64,000 bases of DNA from Mrakia gelida. Taxonomy: Eukaryota > Basidiomycota > Tremellomycetes > Cystofilobasidiales > Mrakiaceae. Under the pieces are notes generated by a model. It was not told where the DNA came from and ran no database searches. It saw nothing but the letters and a program-made list of their open reading frames with translations. Shown piece after piece: positions 48,016 through 58,500 of this stretch. Each line of letters opens with the position of its first letter. The first letter of the stretch is position 1. The stretch covers positions 1,736,001 through 1,800,000 of the forward strand of contig BRON01000001.1 in the NCBI GenBank assembly GCA_024345305.1, written 5' to 3'. The position numbers were made by a program, and so were the translations under genes.

Positions 48016-48309
48016 GTAGAGGGAGGGCTCGGTACGTCTCCGAGAGGATGTTGGGGAGGGGGAGAAGCGAGGAGGCGGAAGCTCAAGGGGAAGGTGAAGT
48101 TGCGACTGACATGAAGGTCGACGCGTCGTCCGATCTGATCTCCTTGCTCTTGCTCGTTCCTCTTGTCGCTCGCTCTCTCGCTCTACTCAAGTCGCACATG
48201 AACGATCTAGAAGTCCATGATGATCTGAGCGAGAGCTCAACGATGCGAAATGAGGGTAAGCTATCAGACGAAGCGACGAAGAGCTCCTCCCCTCCTCCCT
48301 CCCTCCGAG

Positions 48310-51300
48310 CTAAACAACCGCCGCAACTCCTCCTCCCAGCACAACCACTCCCAACGCGACCCAAACCCCGAGGCGACCTCCCGCTCCATCTTCAGCACCC
48401 AGCCTTCTGCCAGCACCACTCGGTCCAACCCCGGACGATGCAGCCGGCGCTGAGGTGGCCGTCATCTGAGTCGACGCGTCGCTCGACGACGAGATCGCAG
48501 GGGCTGAGGAGGAGGAGGAGGTAGGTCGTGCTGAGGAGGAGGTGGAGAGAAGGATGCCGTCTGAAAGCCGAACGGAGACAGAAGATGACGAGGTCAGTGA
48601 CAAAAAGGGAGGGCGAGGGGACGAGAGGAGACTCGAAGATGAACGAACTGGAAATCGAGCTCGTCGAAACGCAGTTGGACGTCGCTGGGACGGCGTAGGC
48701 GGCGGTGGGAGTTGTAGGCCATCCTTTTTGGCTGAGAATAGGTGGCGAGAAGAACGAGAATTAAGGCGGAGATAGAACAACAGAAGTCAGCGACGGACGC
48801 GTCGAGTCGATTCGAAGTCGTGCGTTGAGGCTCACAAGGTCGACGTTGATCCGTCAGGCTGAGGATAAAGCCCAGGAGGGACAGCTGCGTCTCCATCGCA
48901 CGACGTGAAGGAGCTGTTGCTGTAGTCTCCTGGCATCACGAACTTCAAAGCGAGGAAGGAAGGAGGGAGGGAGGTGTTGAGTTAGTCGAGACGCGCGACC
49001 AAAAGGCGAATGAAAGACCTTGGGAAAACGACGCACTCGACACCCCATCACGTCGAGGACATGTTCGCACTGTAAGGCGGCTGGGATCGTGGGAGATTCA
49101 GCGATGCAGATCCGCTGTGAGGGGGAGGAGGGAGGAAGGAAAAGTCAGCTTCGACTCTTCGCGAGATGGAGAAGCGAAAGAGCGTCGACGGAACTCACGA
49201 TGCAGAACTGGTCGAACGAAATGAAGCTCATCCACTCCTCGTAGAAGACGTTGGAAGTGACGTTTCCTCCGACCTGGCGAAGGGAAGAGGAAGTGGTGAG
49301 CTTGATGTTGTTGGGTCGTCCACTTGAGCTTAGGGATGTCTGCAGGATGTGGTTCAAAGCTTGTTGTATAAAGCTAGCTACTCGAAAGGTTTATATACTA
49401 TGGAAATGGTCACGTGATCTGAAGGTAGCTTACAAAGCTGTTGTTCACTAAGGAGGGTTACTGACATGGGGACTGAACGAGACGCGTTACTAAGCTACTA
49501 CGTAAGACCTCTCTGCGAGTCGCCACCTTCCAACACTCCCACTCGACGAGCTGAGAGTCCTTCCTTCATTTCCCCCTCTGCGGGTTTCCATCCATGTCTC
49601 CGCTGGTCTTTTGATCGCGCGCGTGGCTTCCTTCTGGATGTTGAGCGATTTCTTGAACCGTTCGAGCTTTTCGACTCCGAGAGCCTTGGTGAGGATATCT
49701 GCCTGCATGTCCTCGGTGGGACAGTAGGTGAGCTTGATGAATCCTCTCTGTTGGGCCTCTCGTCCGTATTTGTACGCGACGTCGATGTGCTTGGTCTTCT
49801 CCGAGTGAGTACCGTTCTTGGTTGTTTCGATGGCTCCTTGGTTGTCTACGTTTACTGGGATCGATCCGGTGTCGTATCCGAGTTCAGCGAGGATCTTGGC
49901 GACCCACCTAAGGCTCCGGCATCCTGCGGAGAGAGCGATGTACTCTGCTTCAAGAGAAGAGAGACTGATTGCCTTTTGGCGTCGACTTGCCCAGATGACT
50001 GTGGATCCAAATACCTTGACGACGAATCCTGTTGTTGATCGTCTTGATTCCGTGTCTCCGGCGTAGTCGGAGTCGGTCCATAGTTCTGCGATTGGTGCGT
50101 CCGAGTGTCCTCCAAGTTGAAGCGACGTGTCTGCTGATCCTTGTAGGTATCGCATGACCTTCTTGACTGCTCCCCAGTGAACCCTTCTTGGGTCCGAGCT
50201 GAATCGGCTGAGAACTCCGACGGCGAAGGCGATGTCCGGTCGGGTGCAGACTTGGAGGTACATCAACGATCCCACCGCTTCGAGGTAGGGTACTCCGTCC
50301 AGCTTCTCTGATCCCGAATCCTCCGATTGGACCGACTGTTGCCTAAAGTCGTCCATCGGAACCTTGTTTGATTTTGCGTCGACCATGTTGAATCGTTCGA
50401 GGACCGTTTGAACGTATCGTTTCTGGCTGAGGTCCATTGTCCCCGCCTTGCGGTCCCTCGTAACGTCGATTCCGAGGATGGTTCCTGGGTTGAGGTCTCC
50501 TCTGTCGTCGATCTTGAATTCCTTTTGGATCTCCGTCATGACCCATTCCAAATCCTCCTTGTCTCCTGCGGCGACGAAGTCGTCAACGTACTGGACCAGC
50601 ATGATCCGTCGTCCCTTCCTATGCCCTATGTAGATGCAAGGGTCCGCTTCGAGTGGATGGAGATTGAGTTGAGTTTGAAAGAACTTTGAGGAATGATTGT
50701 AGAACGCGAGTGGTGATTGCTTGAGTCCGTATAGGGCCTTGAGGAGATGCACGACGAGTTTCTTCTTGTCGGCTCCCTTTTGTTCGTACCCTGTTGGCTG
50801 TTCCATGAAGACCGTTTCCACTAGGTTTGCTGTGAGGAACGCCGTCTTGAAGTCTCCTTGGACTAGATCGAGATCCTCCGATGCTGTGATGGCGAGGACG
50901 ATCCTGAGTGAGTTGAGCTTTGATACCGGCGCGTACGTCTCGACGTAGTCGACTCCTTCTTGCTGACTGAATCCCTTGGCGACCCATCTGGCCTTGAAGC
51001 GAGTAATCCTCCCGTCGGCTCCTTTCTTGAGCGCGTAGACCCAGCGACCTCCGACCGTTTTTGATCCTGAGGGTAGCTCCGTGAGTTCAAAGACTCCGTT
51101 CCCTTCCATCGACACCATCTCTTCGTCCATCGCTTCCCTCCAGAAGTATGCGTGCTCCGACGCCATGGCTTCTCCGTATGTATTTGGGACGGAGGGTGGT
51201 GGAAGATCCTCGAGTTTGGGTTGCGTCGCTTGAGCGTGTCCGGCGAAGTCCTCCGAAATGAAGTCGGTGATGTCGTAGTCTGTCTGGACAAATCTTGCCG

Positions 51301-54300
51301 AGTCTCCTGTTCCTGTGAATGGCTTCTTGTTCCGTTGACCTCGTCCGTAGCTCCCACTCGAATCGACAGCCGGTTCATCGATGATGGGCTCGTAAGTGTA
51401 GGAGTGCTTGACGCGTGATGGGTTGGGTTTCCTTGCCTCGGTCTCCCTGACCGGGTCTTGTTGGTTGGACTTGAGTAGGTGCTGTTCCTCTCCTTTGTCC
51501 TCCTCCAGTTCCATCTCTTCTTCTTCCTCCTCCTTGTGGTCCTCCTCGATTCTGGCTCGTCCCATTCCTGGTAATTCCACCGTCTGGTGGATTCCACGTG
51601 TTTCGTCGAAGATAACGTCCCGAGAATGAAGAATCGACCGCTTGGGATCTCCATGGACCTGAAGTCGATAGGCCTTCTTCCAGTTGAGATCGCCGTATCC
51701 GAGGAAGATGCACTTGATGCTCTTGGGTTGATGCTTGATCTTTTGAAGGTTGAGCGCGTAAGCGATAGCTCCGAACGTCCGCATTGCAGTGAGGTCGGGC
51801 TTCCTTTTGTAGTAGGCTTGGTAGGGGGTTTGAGAGTTGACTGAGGATGAGGGAATGCGGTTGATTGTGTATGTGGCGTAGTTCATGGCTTCCGCCCAGT
51901 AGGATCCGTCGAGGTCCCTCGCGTCTCGTAGCGCGCAGGTGATCTTCTCCTCGATGGTTCGCATTCCTCGTTCGGCCTTGCCGTTTTGTTGCGGTGTGCG
52001 TGGGATAGTCGTTTCCTTGGTGATTCCTTCGTCCCGGAGATAGAACTCGTAGTCCTTCGACGTGTATTCCCCACCGTTGTCTGACCTGATCCGTTTGACG
52101 ACGTGATTGGTCCTTTTCTCCTCCCTTTTCCTCCAGGCGATGAAGGTTGCCAGTGTTTCCGACTTCCTCTTCATTGCGAACGACCAGTGGTAGTTGCTGA
52201 AGTCGTCCCAGATCGTCATCATGTAACGCATTCCTTGAGCCGAGGCGATTGGCATCGGTCCGGCGAGATCCGTGTGGACGAGTTCGAGAGGTGAAGTGGT
52301 TTTGGTGGTGGAGGTGGGGAATGGAGTTCGATGTTGTTTCCCTTCGACGCAAGGTACGCAGATCCTTTCCTTGAATCCGATGATGTCCTTTTTGGTGAAG
52401 GTTGGTAGGAGCTTCTGACGAGACAACTCCTCCATGGCGGAGATAGAAGCGTGACCGAGCCGGCGATGAAGGACCTCGATCTTGTCGACTCCTGTTGCCG
52501 CGAGTGCGACGTCTTCTCCTCCTGAGCCGACTCCCTTGAAGTCGCTCACGTCCAGCATGTAGAGGTTCTTCGACACCTCTTTTCCCTCCATGAACAGCGA
52601 TCCGTCTCGAAGGAACTGGCATCGCTTGTTGGTTTGGGTTGTCCCCTTGCTGGGGAACCTGGTCTCGACTCCTTTGTTACCGAGTTGACCAATACTGATG
52701 AGGTTGCTGAACCCTGGGATGTGGTATACGTCGGAGATGGTGAAGGCCTTCCTTGATCCTTTCACGGTGGTCTGGAGGTGGATGGAGCCGATGCCGAGGA
52801 TCTGAACGATTGATCCGTTGGCCGTCGTGACCGTTCCGTTGTGCGCCTTGTATGTTACGAAGCGTTCCCGGTCCCCGACGATGTGGTTTGATGCTCCACT
52901 ATCGGCGATGTATCCATGCTTGGTTTGAGCGAAGAGCGCTTGGGCCGACGTCGCGATGTCGGATCCGGCTTGAAGACCGTAGTCTACGAGGTGCGCCTCT
53001 TCCCTATCCTTCCAGTTCCCCTTGTTCTCCTTCTTCCCCTTCCCGAACTTCCTTCCCTTTCCACCTTGTCCTTGCCCCGTGGGCTTTCCTCCATTCAACT
53101 CCCAGCACTCCGACTTGAAGTGTCCGACCTTGTTGCAGTGATGGCACTTGGCGGTCCTCTTGTCGACTAGGAGGGCTGTTTCCTTCGACGATGAAGTACC
53201 TGTCGGTTTGAGAGACTCGTGAGTCCTTACGTGGATGAGGAGGGATGTGGCGACGGCGGTTGGGTTGAGTTCTTGTTTTGATTCTTGCGCCTGGAGCGTT
53301 TGGTGTTGAATGAATTGTTCGAGTGATGCGGGTAACCCACTGAGGAAGAACATTGAGCTCATCCTGTCTGGGATGTTGAGGCCGAGAGCTGACATGTCGT
53401 CGATGATCCTTTGGAATTCGTCGATGTACTCCTGTACTGGTTCTCCCTCCTCCATCTTGAGGTCCCTCATCCTTCGGATGGCCATGACCTCTCCCGCTCC
53501 TCCTTCCACCTTGTGAGTCTTCCGCAGAAGATCCCATGCCTCCTTTGCGTGTTTGCAGTTCCGGATCCGAGGTAGTTCTCGGTCGCTGACCGCCATTTGA
53601 ATCCTGTGGAGCGCGAACTCGTCCATATGGTCCCATTCTTCGATGTCCTTGACGTTGTTCTGCTGCTTCACGACCTCTTGTCCGGTGGTATCCTTTTCCA
53701 TGATTTCCGGGGTGAGGTTGGGCCTGGTTTTCGTACCGAGGACGACGGGCTTGATTCCTGCTTCTCCAAAAGCGATCTCCATCCTTACTGACCACGTCTC
53801 GTAGTTGGTACCATCGAGAGCAGTGAGCTTGAACAGCTTGTGATCCAGCTTCTTGGAGTAGTTGCTTGACATGACGAAGGATTGCTGAGCGGGTGGTGGC
53901 GAACTGGTGCTGATAACGTGTTGTTGGGTCGTCCACTTGAGCTTAGGGATGTCTGCAGGATGTGGTTCAAAGCTTGTTGTATAAAGCTAGCTACTCGAAA
54001 GGTTTATATACTATGGAAATGGTCACGTGATCTGAAGGTAGCTTACAAAGCTGTTGTTCACTAAGGAGGGTTACTGACATGGGGACTGAACGAGACGCGT
54101 TACTAAGCTACTACGTAAGACCTCTCTGCGAGTCGCCACCTTCCAACACTTGACGCGTCTCGTCTCGTCTCGTTTTCCTTTTTTCCCTCCGGCTTGACTT
54201 TCGTTCGATTCGCCCTTGACTCACAGGGTTTCCAAGGTTCTGAGCTCCATGAAGATCGAGCTCGCCTCCGGTATCTGTTCGTTCGCAACCAAGCGAGATG

Positions 54301-54918
54301 TCAGCGACGGGCGAGGGCGAAAGAACGAGACGCGTCCAGACATCGAGTCCCGACGCCTGGCTGGACTCGCGCCAACTCACCTCCATAAGGCACGCCAATC
54401 TTCGTCCCATCGAAGTATCCATGGATCTGAACGTAAAGAGGTGTCTTGACGAACTGGCGAAGCAAAGGGAGGAAGAGCAGGGAAAGGAGGTCAGTGGGAG
54501 AGAATGGCGCGAGCGAAGAGACGCGAACGAACGAACCGATCGAGTTGACGCTGACGAGCCTGGAAAGCGAGGTCTCGTTGACTTTGACGTTGGGAGCTGC
54601 GAGGAAGGGGGCCTGCAGGTGTGGAAGGAAGATCAAGAGAATCAGAGTGGGCTTAGAAGAGTGAAGCGAAGAGGCAGAGGGGTTCGTTCGCTGCTCCCGA
54701 TTGCTGAGCTCGCGTTTCCTCCTCCTCCTCTGCCCGTCCCTCCTTCTTCAACCCAGAGCAGAGAAATAAGCGCGCATACTCACAGGTGGGTTTGAAGGTC
54801 CATTTTCTCCGACGGCTACGACTTGTGCTGCAGCGAAGCTTGAGAAGGGAAGGAGGGCGAGGACGACGACGACGACGGCCGCGAAGAGAGGGAGCGAGGA
54901 GGAGAGAGCGAAGCGCAT
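48310..54918 (-). CDS. GPI-anchored secreted glycoprotein (macrofage-activating-glycoprotein-like), intron interrupted by a copia element
   Basis: Start ATG at 54918: MRFALSSSLPLFAAVVVVVL opens a signal peptide ending ...FAAAQ. Exons then give FLAAPNVKVNETSLSRLVSV, FVKTPLYVQIHGYFDGTKIG, NTGGELDLHGAQNLGNP, the intron 49274-54224 with the retrotransposon, VGGNVTSNVFYEEWMSFISF, RICIAESPTIPAALQCEHVL, VMPGDYSNSSFTSC, and KGWPTTPTAAYAVPATSNCV. The Ser/Thr-rich tail ends in a hydrophobic GPI-type signal (LGVWVALGVVVLGGGVAAVV, stop 48310). The GGELDxHGAxxxGNP, WMxFISFDQFCI, CIAES and LDVMGC blocks match a widespread basidiomycete secreted family annotated as macrofage activating glycoprotein. It probably sits at the cell surface; its biochemical function is not known. 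All exons are intact, so the gene could work if the 4.95-kb intron is still spliced. Confidence 0.7.
49301..49305. repeat. Target-site duplication, left copy (CTTGA)
   Basis: CTTGA directly precedes the LTR start TGTTG and recurs directly after the other LTR at 54149-54153. A 5-bp duplication is typical of Ty1/copia integration. Confidence 0.9.
49306..49535 (-). repeat. 3' LTR of the copia element (230 bp)
   Basis: Begins TGTTGTTGGG and ends CCTTCCAACA on the plus strand (TG...CA termini). By eye, it is identical to the LTR at 53919-54148. In element orientation this is the downstream LTR. The polyprotein reading frame ends inside it. Confidence 0.9.
49490..53872 (-). CDS. Copia gag-pol polyprotein, 1460 residues
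   Basis: Domains in order. A gag region of the UBN2 type (YETWSVRMEIAFGEAG, YIDEFQRIIDDMSALG). A zinc knuckle CHHCNKVGHFKSEC (CCHC) near residue 245. The aspartic protease motif YIADSGASNHIVGD. A GAG-pre-integrase LHRRLGHASISAMEEL. The integrase core with HTDLAGPM, RSDNGGEYTS and TPQQNGKAERGMRTIEE (DDE). Reverse transcriptase with RFKARWVAKGFSQQEG, ETYAPVSKLNSLR and the catalytic VQYVDDFVAAG. RNase H with LWTDSDYAGDTESRRSTTGF and SSLEAEYIALSAG. No internal stop or frameshift, so every catalytic motif is intact. The final 15 or so residues are encoded within the LTR. Products would make virus-like particles, copy the RNA and integrate the cDNA. Confidence 0.93.
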   Translation of the reverse strand: MSSNYSKKLDHKLFKLTALDGTNYETWSVRMEIAFGEAGIKPVVLGTKTRPNLTPEIMEKDTTGQEVVKQQNNVKDIEEWDHMDEFALHRIQMAVSDRELPRIRNCKHAKEAWDLLRKTHKVEGGAGEVMAIRRMRDLKMEEGEPVQEYIDEFQRIIDDMSALGLNIPDRMSSMFFLSGLPASLEQFIQHQTLQAQESKQELNPTAVATSLLIHVRTHESLKPTGTSSSKETALLVDKRTAKCHHCNKVGHFKSECWELNGGKPTGQGQGGKGRKFGKGKKENKGNWKDREEAHLVDYGLQAGSDIATSAQALFAQTKHGYIADSGASNHIVGDRERFVTYKAHNGTVTTANGSIVQILGIGSIHLQTTVKGSRKAFTISDVYHIPGFSNLISIGQLGNKGVETRFPSKGTTQTNKRCQFLRDGSLFMEGKEVSKNLYMLDVSDFKGVGSGGEDVALAATGVDKIEVLHRRLGHASISAMEELSRQKLLPTFTKKDIIGFKERICVPCVEGKQHRTPFPTSTTKTTSPLELVHTDLAGPMPIASAQGMRYMMTIWDDFSNYHWSFAMKRKSETLATFIAWRKREEKRTNHVVKRIRSDNGGEYTSKDYEFYLRDEGITKETTIPRTPQQNGKAERGMRTIEEKITCALRDARDLDGSYWAEAMNYATYTINRIPSSSVNSQTPYQAYYKRKPDLTAMRTFGAIAYALNLQKIKHQPKSIKCIFLGYGDLNWKKAYRLQVHGDPKRSILHSRDVIFDETRGIHQTVELPGMGRARIEEDHKEEEEEEMELEEDKGEEQHLLKSNQQDPVRETEARKPNPSRVKHSYTYEPIIDEPAVDSSGSYGRGQRNKKPFTGTGDSARFVQTDYDITDFISEDFAGHAQATQPKLEDLPPPSVPNTYGEAMASEHAYFWREAMDEEMVSMEGNGVFELTELPSGSKTVGGRWVYALKKGADGRITRFKARWVAKGFSQQEGVDYVETYAPVSKLNSLRIVLAITASEDLDLVQGDFKTAFLTANLVETVFMEQPTGYEQKGADKKKLVVHLLKALYGLKQSPLAFYNHSSKFFQTQLNLHPLEADPCIYIGHRKGRRIMLVQYVDDFVAAGDKEDLEWVMTEIQKEFKIDDRGDLNPGTILGIDVTRDRKAGTMDLSQKRYVQTVLERFNMVDAKSNKVPMDDFRQQSVQSEDSGSEKLDGVPYLEAVGSLMYLQVCTRPDIAFAVGVLSRFSSDPRRVHWGAVKKVMRYLQGSADTSLQLGGHSDAPIAELWTDSDYAGDTESRRSTTGFVVKVFGSTVIWASRRQKAISLSSLEAEYIALSAGCRSLRWVAKILAELGYDTGSIPVNVDNQGAIETTKNGTHSEKTKHIDVAYKYGREAQQRGFIKLTYCPTEDMQADILTKALGVEKLERFKKSLNIQKEATRAIKRPAETWMETRRGGNEGRTLSSSSGSVGRWRLAERSYVVA
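49536..49544 (-). promoter_or_regulatory. Candidate polypurine tract of the copia element
   Basis: On the minus strand the nine bases next to the 3' LTR read GAGTGGGAG, nearly all purine. This is where plus-strand DNA synthesis would be primed. It lies inside the end of the polyprotein frame. Confidence 0.6.
53906..53916 (-). promoter_or_regulatory. Candidate primer-binding site of the copia element
   Basis: Two bases inside the 5' LTR, the minus strand reads TTATCAGCACC. Copia elements often have a PBS like GGTATCAGAGC complementary to initiator tRNA-Met; here only the ATCAG core is shared. The exact primer is unknown. Confidence 0.4.
53919..54148 (-). repeat. 5' LTR of the copia element (230 bp)
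   Basis: Same 230 bases as the LTR at 49306. In element orientation this is the promoter LTR. It contains TATATAC and TCACGTGA, the latter a palindromic E-box-like site that could recruit a bHLH activator. Confidence 0.9.
54149..54153. repeat. Target-site duplication, right copy (CTTGA)
   Basis: Matches 49301-49305. It runs directly into GACGCGTC, so the element inserted next to one of the intronic palindromes. Confidence 0.9.
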
Positions 54919-55591
54919 CGTGAAAGGGCGAGGGTCGAAGGGAGAGGATGATCGAAGTGAGAGACAAAGTAGTCGAGCGAGTGTCCAAGTGAGAACGCGA
55001 AGAAGTCTAGATGTCTAGATGATGTTGGTCGGGAGAAGGAAGGAGCAGAGCGGGAGGTCACAAAACGGTCGCCCAGAATCGAAGCCCTTCTTCCGCCGGA
55101 CTTGGAGGCAAGCAGGAAGTCGAGCTCCTAGAAAAAGAATCGGCTGGGAGGAGAGGGAGGGAAGAGAGGGGAGGCTCATCGAGGAGATGGTGAGCCTGCA
55201 GGGGTTGAGGGAGAGGTTGGGGGAGGTGATAGAGAGAGATTGGGAGGGGTTCAGTCGAGAGAAGGAGAGGGGGGTGGAGAGGTTGAGTGAGGGGAGGTGG
55301 AGTGGGAAGGGGTAGGGGGTTTGGGATGGGGGGAGGACGGATAGGGTGGTGGCAGTAGATGTGGTGTGGCTGTTCTCGTTCCTTTGGTTTGTTTTGCTTT
55401 CGTGCTTTCGTGCTTCGCTCTTCGCTTTTCGCTCTCTTTGTTTTTGCTTTCGCCCTTGCTCGCTCAGCGCTCTCTTGCATGCTTTTCTTTCACGATCTCG
55501 ATCGAGGAAAGATGTAGATACACTAAGAACATCATCGTTGCTACCAAGTACAGAAAACGGAAACCCGAGGGCGAAGCGAGAGTGGCAGCCT
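54919..55591. other. Intergenic region, promoter of the GPI glycoprotein gene and 3' flank of the MFS gene
   Basis: About 670 bp. The right half is a simple-sequence region (GGGAGAGGTTGGGGGAGG and CTTTCGTGCTTTCGTGCTTCG-like repeats near 55390-55450). No protein recognised. Confidence 0.4.
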
Positions 55592-58500
55592 TTAGACGGA
55601 CGCGGCGTCGTTGACGGTCTTCCCCTCACCTCCCGCCTCCTTTTGATGAGCGACTTGAGCGGCCTCGTTCTCGTCGTCCTGAGCCGGAGTTCGAAGACCG
55701 AGATCTCCGACAAAGAACCTGTTGGCGGCCATGCACAGACCTCCAAAGAGGACGACTGAGGCGAAGCGAAGACGCAGGGGGAGAAGGGTGAGCGCTGAAG
55801 ATCGAGACGCTCCTTTCTCGGATAATGCATGTATATCAGACTTACATGCGGTCGTGCATGCTCAACCAAGCGTAAACTTGGGCCCGCTGTTAGCCGGCCA
55901 GATGTCTGTAGGGAGAGGGAGAGGGAAGGGAGGGAAGTCAGCTTGACCGTACGTGAAAATCGAGAGTTCGAGTCGAGATAGGGAAAGAGTAAGGAGGAGA
56001 TGAACTCACAAGCTCCGTAGATGGAAGCAGTGTTTCCGAGTCCGTTGATGATGGCAATAGCGACCTGAGAAGGAAGAGAAAGCGAGACGAAGGTCAGCCT
56101 TGAGAACGAAGGGCAACGAAGGGAGGACGACGGTAAAGATTCGACTCACGGCTCGCTTCTCGTTGTTCTTGAAGTTGGCGAGGCAGTAAGAGAGACAGAG
56201 AGGGACGGCACTCCAGATACCGCAACCACCCTGTAAAAGAGAAGAAAGATGAGAGTCAGTGACGAGAGAAAACGAGGACGAGACAGGCAACGTCGTTCAA
56301 TCCAACTTTCCCACCTCGACGTGCCCTTCTCCGTCCGCAGACAAAGCTCTTAGTAGAAATGATCGGAGAGGGACTCACGAAGAGGATGAAGGTGTATTTA
56401 ACGGCGTCGTCCGGGACGGTTGCGGTGATGATGAACGAGACTCCAGCGACGATGGTGGCTCCGAGGACGTGGAAGCGCTTCTCGTTGAAGTGATCGCTGG
56501 AGTATCCGACGCAAACCGAAACAACGAGAGCGGCGGCGTAGATGGGGGCGGTCATCTGCAGGAGGGGAGGAGATGGGAGGGACGCGACGGCGAGTCAGCT
56601 TCGAAGTCTGTTCCCGCGAGTTTTGTTTCACGTTGTGGGAGCAGGGAAAGACGCGTTGACTGAGAAGAAGAGGAGTAAAAGAGCGACCTACGTAGTTGGC
56701 CATTGTTCCAGTGTAGCCGAGGGAGAGCATGAGGGTAGGGACTGTGAGAGGGAGAGAGGGAGAAGAACGGTCAGAGATGATCGGACGCGTCTCATTTGCG
56801 AGAGAGAAGAAACGCTCGAGACTCACAGCAGTACGAGATGGTTCCGGATCCAGAGATTCCCATGTAGGAGAGAGTGAGTAGCCAAGTGTGCCAGTCCTTG
56901 ACAGCCTGCATGAAGGCTTCCTTGTGGGAGAGACGTGGCTTCGATCCTTCGGCGGTGACGAGTCGAAGGACAGCGAGAGCTCGCTCCTCGCCGGAGAGGA
57001 ACTTGGTGTTGTGAGGAAAATCGGGAAGAACGAAGAAAGCGATAGAGGCGACGACGACTGAGGGGGTGAGGTGAGGAGGAGGCGAGAACAACGCGTCAGG
57101 GCGGTGGTTCGAGGGGACCCCAAAACGACGTTGTGACTTACCGGTCGCGATTCCCTCAAGCCCGAAAAGCCAGTGCCATCCTCGAATACCTCCTACCCCC
57201 CCCATCCCCGAGGTAATGGCACCTGAAAAAGGAACGGGAAGACGAGAGGTCCGCTCCTTGTCACCGTCTGCTCTCGTCGAACGAGGAAGCCAAACTCACC
57301 TCCAAGGATTCCTCCGAATGCACCGGCCATGAGAGCAGCTGTATAGAAGCAGGCCATCCGCAGTCCAAGCTCGTAGGGCTGAAGGGACGGAAGGGGAGAG
57401 GAAGAGGAGAGAGTCAGCAACATGAACTCTTCGGCGACGCGACGCGACTGTGCGAGTTTGGACTCACCTTGTACCAACACGACATCAAGAACATCTGCGT
57501 AGGAAAGCATCGAGAGGAGGATTAGTAGATGTAGCTTCTAGATGTATAGCGGGCGAGGGAGACGCACGACTCCAGGGAAGAATCCAGCCTGAGGGAAAAG
57601 GACGAAGACGAGCCAGTCAGTAAACGAGCTTCGCGAATCCGCCCTCCTCTCGTTTCTTCCTTACTCACCTCGATGCAACCAAGGATGAATCGAACGGCGA
57701 TGAGAGCTCCGAGATCATGGATACCCATGAAGGCGACAGCGATCGATCCCCACAACAACACTGAACGAGGGCGAGGAGGCAGAGCGAAGAGACGTCAGCG
57801 TCAAAGTGCGAAGAGCCGTCGTCCGAGGAACGTTCGTCCGATGGAGGAGGAGCAGTGCTACGTACTGATGCAGGGAAGGAAGATAGATGGTTTAGATCGA
57901 GTGAGGACCAAGTTGGAGGGGATCTGAGGGAGGCAGCGAGAGAGGTGCGAGTCAGCCTTAGAGTTCTTGTTTCGTTTCTCGAAGAGGAAAACGAAGCGTG
58001 AAGAACGAACCTCGTTGAGCAGGTAACCGACGAAGAAGACGGAGAGAGCGGTAGCGTCGTCGTTCGAAGTGAGCTTGAGGTCGGCTGGAGAAGAGAACAA
58101 GACGAGGTTCGAGGTCAGTCACGGAAGAGAGACGTTCGCTCCCAACCGAATCCAGTCGCGACTCACTTTGCATTCCAGCAACCTTCGCGTTTCCGATGTT
58201 GGTTCGATCCAGGTAGTTGAGGATGTACCTGCAGAAGAAGAGAGAGAGAGTCGTCAGTATCTCCTGGGGACGAGCCAAGAGAAAGGAAAACGGAGCGACA
58301 TGACCTGGGAGGGAAGAGGGAAAGCGAGAGGAGGTCAGCGCTCGAGCGTTCTCGTCGTCACTATGAAAAAGAGAGCGAGTAGACTCACCCAAAGCATAGG
58401 CAGCAGTCTAGAAGGCAACGAGAGGAAGGCAACGAAGCTCGAAGGTCAGCTTCGTCTTGGAGGAGACCTCTCTGAGCGCTCAAGGAAGAGCTTCGGGAGC

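Larger units (their letters stand above)
49306..54148 (-). mobile_element. Complete Ty1/copia LTR retrotransposon, 4843 bp
   Basis: Two 230-bp LTRs that look identical by eye flank a single uninterrupted gag-pol frame and are bordered by CTTGA duplications. The element lies in the same orientation as the host gene, inside its intron, about 28 nt from the acceptor. It has a candidate primer-binding site next to the 5' LTR and a purine tract next to the 3' LTR. Integrase precedes reverse transcriptase, which defines Ty1/copia (Pseudoviridae) rather than Ty3. LTR identity and an open frame suggest recent insertion and possible activity. Confidence 0.93.

Noticed and set aside
51375..52622. 415-codon minus-strand frame inside the retrotransposon
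   Set aside because: Out-of-frame shadow of the copia polyprotein; highly charged with no domain.
55015..55869. Proline- and arginine-rich open stretch of 284 codons
   Set aside because: Simple sequence and compositional bias, overlapping the well supported MFS 3' end; no splice logic or family match.
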